Assembly (NCBI GenBank): GCA_022775385.1
Contig: JALFIV010000033.1
Location: 1 to 64,000 of the forward strand
Direction: 5' to 3'
Origin: Clostridiales bacterium
GTDB taxonomy: Bacteria > Bacillota > Clostridia > Oscillospirales > Butyricicoccaceae
Length of the DNA stretch: 64,000 nt
The notes beneath the pieces are model-generated. The model made no database searches, had not been told where the DNA came from, and worked only from the letters and a program-made list of their open reading frames with translations. Every line of letters begins with the position of its first letter. Positions within the stretch are counted from its first letter, which is position 1. Shown piece after piece: positions 60,568-64,000 of this stretch. The translations under genes and the position numbers were made by a program.

Positions 60568-60768
60568 ATGAGTCCATATCAACAGGTAATGAAATACTGC
60601 AAGGAACACGCGCCGCATGCCGTCCGTGTTGTCTACCGGCATACCGACGGAACGCTGGTTACGTTCCGGTATTCCGACATGGCGTACATGGGACGCTGTC
60701 CCTTTGACGATCTGGTCCATGTTCCGGATATCCCTCCGGAGCTGGCAGAGACCGTGCCCGATCGGTAA
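60568..60768 (+). CDS. small element protein of unknown function
   Basis: The 66-aa product (SPYQQVMKYCKEHAPHAVRV, then TDGTLVTFRYSDMAYMGRC) has no recognised domain. AGGGGG stands about 9 nt before the ATG, and a TTG-started longer frame (60445) is unlikely. The aromatic-rich beta pattern suggests a small folded protein. It sits in the rightward operon between the Cro-like gene and a large inverted repeat. Confidence 0.65.
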   Translation: MSPYQQVMKYCKEHAPHAVRVVYRHTDGTLVTFRYSDMAYMGRCPFDDLVHVPDIPPELAETVPDR

Positions 60769-60785
60769 TTCTGCCCGGTGCCTGT

Positions 60786-60937
60786 GCGGCGCCGTCAGCA
60801 TCCAATCAAATACGGCAAAAAATACTTACAAAGGAAAAATCCTTAGTCTTACTTGTACGACCTCTTACTACTTTTTGCCCTGTTTTCTCTCTCTTTTATC
60901 GGGATGCCGTTTCCCGGTTGGATGCTGACGGCGCTGC
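60786..60937 (+). repeat. 152-nt structured inverted repeat
   Basis: GCGCCGTCAGCATCCAA (60789-60805) is the perfect complement of 60918-60934. The pairing extends to 20 bp with one G-U. The 112-nt interior contains a second pairing (GGCAAAAAaTA near 60813 with TACTTTTTGCC near 60879) and a small AAGG/CCTT hairpin. No coding frame or T-run accounts for it. It lies directly upstream of the zinc-ribbon gene. Confidence 0.7.
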
Positions 60938-60967
60938 ATGAGCGACAACATAACAGGAGGTGCCGTT

Positions 60968-61417
60968 ATGGCAAAAAACAAGAATATCCACACACTGTGC
61001 AGAATGTGTTATGAGCGGATGAAATCCGACCGCATGATTACGTTTGCGGGCGGAAAGACACACAAGGGCGTCTGTGCATCCTGCGGAGCACAGGGGAACG
61101 TAGCGCGATATAACGTCCATCTGGATGAGCCGCCTGCGCCGACACTCACGGCAAACGGAAGCGCCAGAACCGGAAAGCGTGAGCTGCCGGATGAGGTGCG
61201 TGAGCGCATCCGGGAGAAAGCGCAGCAGTCCGCTGTGGATGCGGACAAGCTCCGCGTCATGGTTACCCTGCACATCGATCCCAGAACGTGCAATTCGCTG
61301 GCGCACATGGCGAAGAACTGGGGGAAGTCGATGGATGAGACGGTTGATATTGTGGTGTCGCGCTATCGCAAGAGTGTTTCGGTGCGTCACAGACAGACGG
61401 AGCAGAGCCATGATTGA
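60968..61417 (+). CDS. small zinc-ribbon element protein
   Basis: The 149-aa protein has an N-terminal four-cysteine module (C-R-M-C near residue 11 and C-A-S-C near residue 38), consistent with one zinc site. A Pro/Ala linker follows. The C-terminal helical part KLRVMVTLHIDPRTCNSLAH resembles plasmid or phage DNA-binding or relaxosome-accessory helices, though not diagnostically. AGGAGG is 8 nt before the ATG at 60968. Function unknown. Confidence 0.72.
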   Translation: MAKNKNIHTLCRMCYERMKSDRMITFAGGKTHKGVCASCGAQGNVARYNVHLDEPPAPTLTANGSARTGKRELPDEVRERIREKAQQSAVDADKLRVMVTLHIDPRTCNSLAHMAKNWGKSMDETVDIVVSRYRKSVSVRHRQTEQSHD

Positions 61418-61562
61418 GCAGGGGGCAAAGGTTGTGCTGTACGGTGTCCTCCTGACTGGCAGTGTGGTCGTCGTTGCCGTGTGCGGAGCGGCGGCTGTCA
61501 TCGGACTGTTTGTGCAGTGCATCATCAAACGGAAGGAGGAAATGAGTGAAAGAGATCATTGA
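61410..61562 (+). CDS. small single-pass membrane protein
   Basis: A 50-aa frame begins at the ATG overlapping the previous stop by 8 nt. Residues 8-38 are strongly hydrophobic (VVLYGVLLTGSVVVVAVCGA), followed by the basic KRKEEMSERDH tail. The overlapping start and small size fit a compact phage operon. Function unknown. Confidence 0.6.
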   Translation: MIEQGAKVVLYGVLLTGSVVVVAVCGAAAVIGLFVQCIIKRKEEMSERDH

Positions 61563-61701
61563 ATCACTGGACGAAAAGACATATACCCGGCGCGTGGTGG
61601 AACAGGCCGAGCGCGAGTATCGGCGGAAGAGAAACATGGCGATGCTGACCGCGGGACTGCGGCGGTATTCGCACCTGACTGCGAAAGGAGAGACAGTATG
61701 A
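61546..61701 (+). CDS. small basic element protein (GTG start)
   Basis: A 51-codon frame starts with GTG at 61546, 6 nt after GGAGG, and overlaps both neighbours. The product is highly charged (YTRRVVEQAEREYRRKRNMA) and probably helical. It is supported only by the ribosome site, the tight overlaps and the coding-like third-position GC. Confidence 0.5.
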   Translation: MKEIIESLDEKTYTRRVVEQAEREYRRKRNMAMLTAGLRRYSHLTAKGETV

Positions 61702-61922
61702 TGGTACCTTGTGGATCGCTGATGGAGATCGCCTGCATCGGCGTTGTGATTGGACTCGTGATCGGTCTGCTCTGCGGTGGCGCGCTGGCGTTTGACCTTG
61801 CGGACCGCTCACGCAGAGAACGCAGACGACGGGAGGCGCGCAGAGCGGCGCATCAGCCGCAGCGCGGATTCTACCTCGGCACATTGGTCTTTGACAATGA
61901 CCACCTGAAGGGGATGTTTTGA
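61698..61922 (+). CDS. small membrane protein with arginine-rich tail
   Basis: The 74-aa product has one membrane segment (about residues 9-32, EIACIGVVIGLVIGLLCGGA), then an Arg-rich stretch (DRSRRERRRREARRAAH) and a short C-terminal tail. AAAGGAG precedes the ATG, which overlaps the previous stop. The second codon is also ATG. Function unknown. Confidence 0.62.
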   Translation: MMVPCGSLMEIACIGVVIGLVIGLLCGGALAFDLADRSRRERRRREARRAAHQPQRGFYLGTLVFDNDHLKGMF

Positions 61923-61923
61923 T

Positions 61924-62085
61924 ATGGACAAGCGTTGTGACGAACTGTTCCTCTGTCTGCTGGAGACGATCGATCTGACCATGGAGCAGATCGAGACCCT
62001 TTGTCCGGGAACATCGGATGCATACCGGGAAGCCATTGCGGCGTACATGATCAGGCAGACGATGCCGCAGGCATTGCTTCCGTGA
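61924..62085 (+). CDS. small helical element protein
   Basis: A 53-aa frame starts one nucleotide after the previous stop. It encodes CDELFLCLLETIDLTMEQIE and a second helix EAIAAYMIRQTMPQ. The spacing suggests translational coupling; the ribosome site (GGGGATG) is moderate. It ends just before hairpin H4. Function unknown. Confidence 0.55.
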   Translation: MDKRCDELFLCLLETIDLTMEQIETLCPGTSDAYREAIAAYMIRQTMPQALLP

Positions 62086-62089
62086 CGAC

Positions 62090-62135
62090 AAAAAAAGACG
62101 CCGAGGCGAAGCACAACCGGCTTCGTCTCAGCGTC
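62090..62135 (-). terminator. hairpin H4 with T-run on the antisense side
   Basis: GACGC-GAG-CGAAGC pairs with GCTTCG-CTC-GCGTC. The seven A before it form a T-run on the minus strand, so it terminates leftward transcription. As in H1-H3, the A-tract follows the stop codon of the gene on the coding strand. Confidence 0.7.
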
Positions 62136-62184
62136 AACCAAAAATATCTATTATTATTTTACCACCGAAGGAGGGGTGGTGTCA

Positions 62185-62868
62185 ATGAATGAAATGAAAA
62201 TGGAGAGCGCGTACTGGGTTTCGATTCCAGTACAGCTGCTGGAAGATGAATCGCTTCCGCACGCGGCGCTTCGGCTCTATGGAATCATCGGGAGCCTGAC
62301 CTATTCCAGAGGATATTGCTATGCGTCCAATGAGACGCTGGCAGGCAAGATGCACAGCACCGTGCGGACGATACAGAACAACCTCGCGGTGCTCCGGGAA
62401 CGTGGATATATTGCGGTGCAGGATGCCGAGGGGCAGCGCCGAATTTATCAGGCAGATCTGAAAAACAGAGAGGAAGGAACCTGCACCCAAGGGGTGAAAA
62501 AAACTTCATCCCATGAAAATAATTTCTCGGATGGGTGCAAAAAATTTCGCGAAACCCATGAAAAAAGTTTCACCCAAGAAAGAATAAAAGAGAAAGAAAA
62601 GAGAGAAAACGCGAAGAAACATCGGGAGGACAAGCTCGCGTTCGGACGACGCGGGCTGGTTATGCTCACCAAGCAGGAATATGAGAGGCTGTGTACCGAT
62701 GCCATCAGCACGCAGGCGGTACAGGATGCGGTCACCGCGCTGGAGGCATACATAGCAAACGGTAAGGGACGGAAGTACAAGGATCACTATCTCACCCTGC
62801 TCAACTGGCTGCGGCGCGATCACAAGCTGAGAGAACAGCAGGACGGGCGGAAGGATGAGTTTTGGTAA
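62185..62868 (+). CDS. phage-type replisome organiser (HTH plus DnaD-like C-terminus)
   Basis: The 227-aa protein has an N-terminal winged HTH (residues 5-85: YWVSIPVQLLEDESLPHAAL, then NETLAGKMHSTVRTIQNNLA). A Lys/Glu/Ser-rich linker (about 95-150) and a C-terminal segment (LTKQEYERLCTDAI to YLTLLNWLRRD) typical of phage replication organisers follow. It would bind the element's origin and recruit the helicase encoded next. Its linker-coding DNA contains iteron-like repeats. I chose the ATG at 62185, 10 nt after AAGGAGG; GTG at 62179 is an alternative. The stop overlaps the helicase start by one base. Confidence 0.82.
   Translation: MNEMKMESAYWVSIPVQLLEDESLPHAALRLYGIIGSLTYSRGYCYASNETLAGKMHSTVRTIQNNLAVLRERGYIAVQDAEGQRRIYQADLKNREEGTCTQGVKKTSSHENNFSDGCKKFRETHEKSFTQERIKEKEKRENAKKHREDKLAFGRRGLVMLTKQEYERLCTDAISTQAVQDAVTALEAYIANGKGRKYKDHYLTLLNWLRRDHKLREQQDGRKDEFW
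62494..62573 (+). repeat. iteron-like repeats inside the replisome organiser gene (candidate origin)
   Basis: Four direct copies of a motif like RTGMAAAAAANTTYNC lie at about 62494, 62513, 62535 and 62558, spaced 19-23 bp, or about two helical turns. Each overlaps GGGT/ACCC or CCCAT segments. A purine-rich, AT-rich run (62580-62625) follows. The layout is reminiscent of the lambda origin inside gene O. It is inferred from pattern only. Confidence 0.55.
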
Positions 62869-64000
62869 TGGAACGCAAAGAGTTGTACGAGGCACAAAGC
62901 GCGGTGATCGGCAGTCTGCTGATTGATCCGGAGATCGCCGGTGAGCTGTTCGGAACCGTGGGACCGGAGGTATTTCGCGTGCCGGAGCTGCGGACGCTGT
63001 ACGATGCGGCGAAGGAGATCTGGAACAGCGGCAAGCGGATCGATCCGGTCGTCGTGCGGAATGCGGTCGGTCCGGAGTACGGAGAGATTATTGCGCAGAT
63101 CATGGAGGAGACACCGACTGCGGCGGCGTGGAAAGAATACGCGGATATTGCGAAATCCGAAGCCAGAAACAACGATGTGGCACAGATCGGCGCGCGGCTG
63201 CAGATGGCATCTACGCTCACAGAACAGCTCGAGCTGTCCAGAGAGCTCGGGAAACGGTTGGAGGGCGGTGAGGATCAGGATTTCTCTCTCAAACGTGCGA
63301 TGTTTGAATGGAACGACGAGATGAACCGGAAACCGAATCCGATCCTCACAGGAATTGATGCGCTGGACGACGGCAAGCTGCATCTGCGTCAGGGACAGTT
63401 TGGGATCATCGCTGCACGGCCGAGCGCCGGAAAGACTGCGCTGGCGCTGCAGATCATGACGGAGATGGCGCGGCACAAGCGCGTCGGGTTCTTCACGCTG
63501 GAGACCGGACGGGTGGAGCTGATCGACCGCATCCTCGCCCGAACCACACATGTTCCATTCGACCAGATTGTCAACCGGGCGGTGAACAGTGAGACGAACT
63601 GGACAGCCATTGCACGGAAACAGCGAGAGCTGCTGAAATACTGCCAGCTGGAAATCGTCGAGGCGGCGGGATATACCGTCGAACGGATCAGGGCGACCGC
63701 GATGAACCGCCGGTACGATGTGATCTTTATCGACTATCTGAGCATCATCCAGCCTGACAAGCGGTTTCGGGACAGCTATTCCGCGGTGACCGAGATCAGC
63801 AAGCAGCTGCACACGTTTGCGCAGCAGACCAAGACACTGGTCATCGCGCTGTCTCAGCTGTCGCGCGCGGCGGCGGATCGGGAACCGCGCCTGTCCGATC
63901 TCAGGGAATCCGGACAGATCGAGCAGGACGCAGACTGGGTTCTGCTGCTCCATGCGGAGGACGAGGAGGAAAACGACTCCACGCGTGTGCTCCGCATGGC
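62868..64000 (+). CDS. replicative DNA helicase, DnaB type (cut by the window end)
   Basis: The open frame begins at the ATG at 62868 (overlapping the previous stop as TAATG) and runs off the window. The visible 377 residues show a DnaB N-terminal domain (ELYEAQSAVIGSLLIDPEIA), then the RecA-like core with GIDALDDGKLHLRQGQFGII, Walker A AARPSAGKTALAL, TLETGRVELIDRI and Walker B VIFIDYLSII. The SQLSRAAADREPRLSDLRES sensor region and DADWVLLLH follow. It unwinds DNA at the element's fork. Pairing with an organiser gene is a standard phage replication module. Confidence 0.92.
   Translation, partial: MERKELYEAQSAVIGSLLIDPEIAGELFGTVGPEVFRVPELRTLYDAAKEIWNSGKRIDPVVVRNAVGPEYGEIIAQIMEETPTAAAWKEYADIAKSEARNNDVAQIGARLQMASTLTEQLELSRELGKRLEGGEDQDFSLKRAMFEWNDEMNRKPNPILTGIDALDDGKLHLRQGQFGIIAARPSAGKTALALQIMTEMARHKRVGFFTLETGRVELIDRILARTTHVPFDQIVNRAVNSETNWTAIARKQRELLKYCQLEIVEAAGYTVERIRATAMNRRYDVIFIDYLSIIQPDKRFRDSYSAVTEISKQLHTFAQQTKTLVIALSQLSRAAADREPRLSDLRESGQIEQDADWVLLLHAEDEEENDSTRVLRM

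Larger units (their letters stand above)
55452..64000. mobile_element. phage-like integrative element (left portion)
   Basis: The segment begins at the broken asnB with a large serine recombinase. It continues with cargo genes of lower GC, a divergent CI/Cro-like switch, small phage-type proteins, a replisome organiser and a DnaB-type helicase at the window edge. The gene order suits a prophage or a phage-derived integrative element. No structural, packaging, lysis or conjugation genes fall in the visible part, so the class remains open. The right boundary is outside the window. Confidence 0.8.

Overview
The window reads as a chromosome segment of an anaerobic, low-oxygen-adapted member of the Bacillota, class Clostridia, most likely an Oscillospirales/Butyricicoccus-like gut bacterium. 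The support is a SepF/YlmG/DivIVA division cluster, T-box and glycine riboswitches, AGGAGG-type ribosome sites, consensus sigma-A promoters, HPr/enzyme I, YetF-type DUF421 and DUF4363 proteins, and coding DNA that is strongly GC-rich at third positions. The genus is an inference from gene style, not a database match.

From 1 to 55.47 kb the layout is ordinary core genome. It opens with tRNA-Ala(CGC), a Fur-family regulator, glycogen branching enzyme (glgB), the tRNA methylthiotransferase mtaB, a D,D-carboxypeptidase, a small P-loop protein and a DUF421/DUF4363 pair (0-7 kb). A T-box-controlled ilvBN followed by ilvC and ilvD makes valine/isoleucine precursors (7.1-12.6 kb). Next come two crcB halves of a fluoride channel and truA, an AGCS amino-acid symporter with an attenuator-like leader, a Cof-type phosphatase, a free-standing tandem glycine riboswitch, a PfkB kinase and a MATE exporter (13.8-20.7 kb). 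ptsH and ptsI encode the general PTS proteins (21.8-23.9 kb). A tRNA modification/mismatch repair run follows: two TIGR03960/TIGR03936-type proteins, miaB, mutS, mutL, miaA (25.1-34.6 kb). A tetrapyrrole operon hemA-sirC-hemC-cobA/hemD-hemB-hemL (34.9-41.2 kb) makes uroporphyrinogen III and precorrin-2/sirohydrochlorin. It is followed by a damaged sulfur-relay region (41.3-42.9 kb), then hfq, the division cluster (HlyD-like, yggS, sepF, yggT, divIVA), ileS, lspA, an RluA-type synthase, another Cof-type phosphatase and aspartoacylase-like genes (43.1-53.9 kb).

At 55.47 kb an asparagine synthetase gene (asnB) stops short, about two thirds through the usual length, and abuts a large serine recombinase. 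From there to the right edge is a mobile element. It holds the recombinase, an MNT-HEPN fusion, a DEDDh exonuclease-BRCT protein, a CI-like repressor facing a Cro-like gene across an array of 16-bp operators, several small proteins, a phage-type replisome organiser with iteron-like repeats inside its gene, and a DnaB-type helicase cut by the window end. The right attachment site and the remainder of asnB are outside the window.

The observations most worth following are: (i) a tandem glycine riboswitch with its own promoter and terminator but no gene behind it; (ii) a Cys/Ser-rich mini-ORF inside a terminator hairpin ahead of the AGCS symporter; (iii) asnB split by a serine-integrase element; (iv) a sulfur-relay operon that has lost segments in three neighbouring genes; (v) a fused MNT-HEPN toxin-antitoxin polypeptide with a possible internal start; and (vi) several unexplained structured repeats in the element. 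No CRISPR array, rRNA or insertion sequence was seen.
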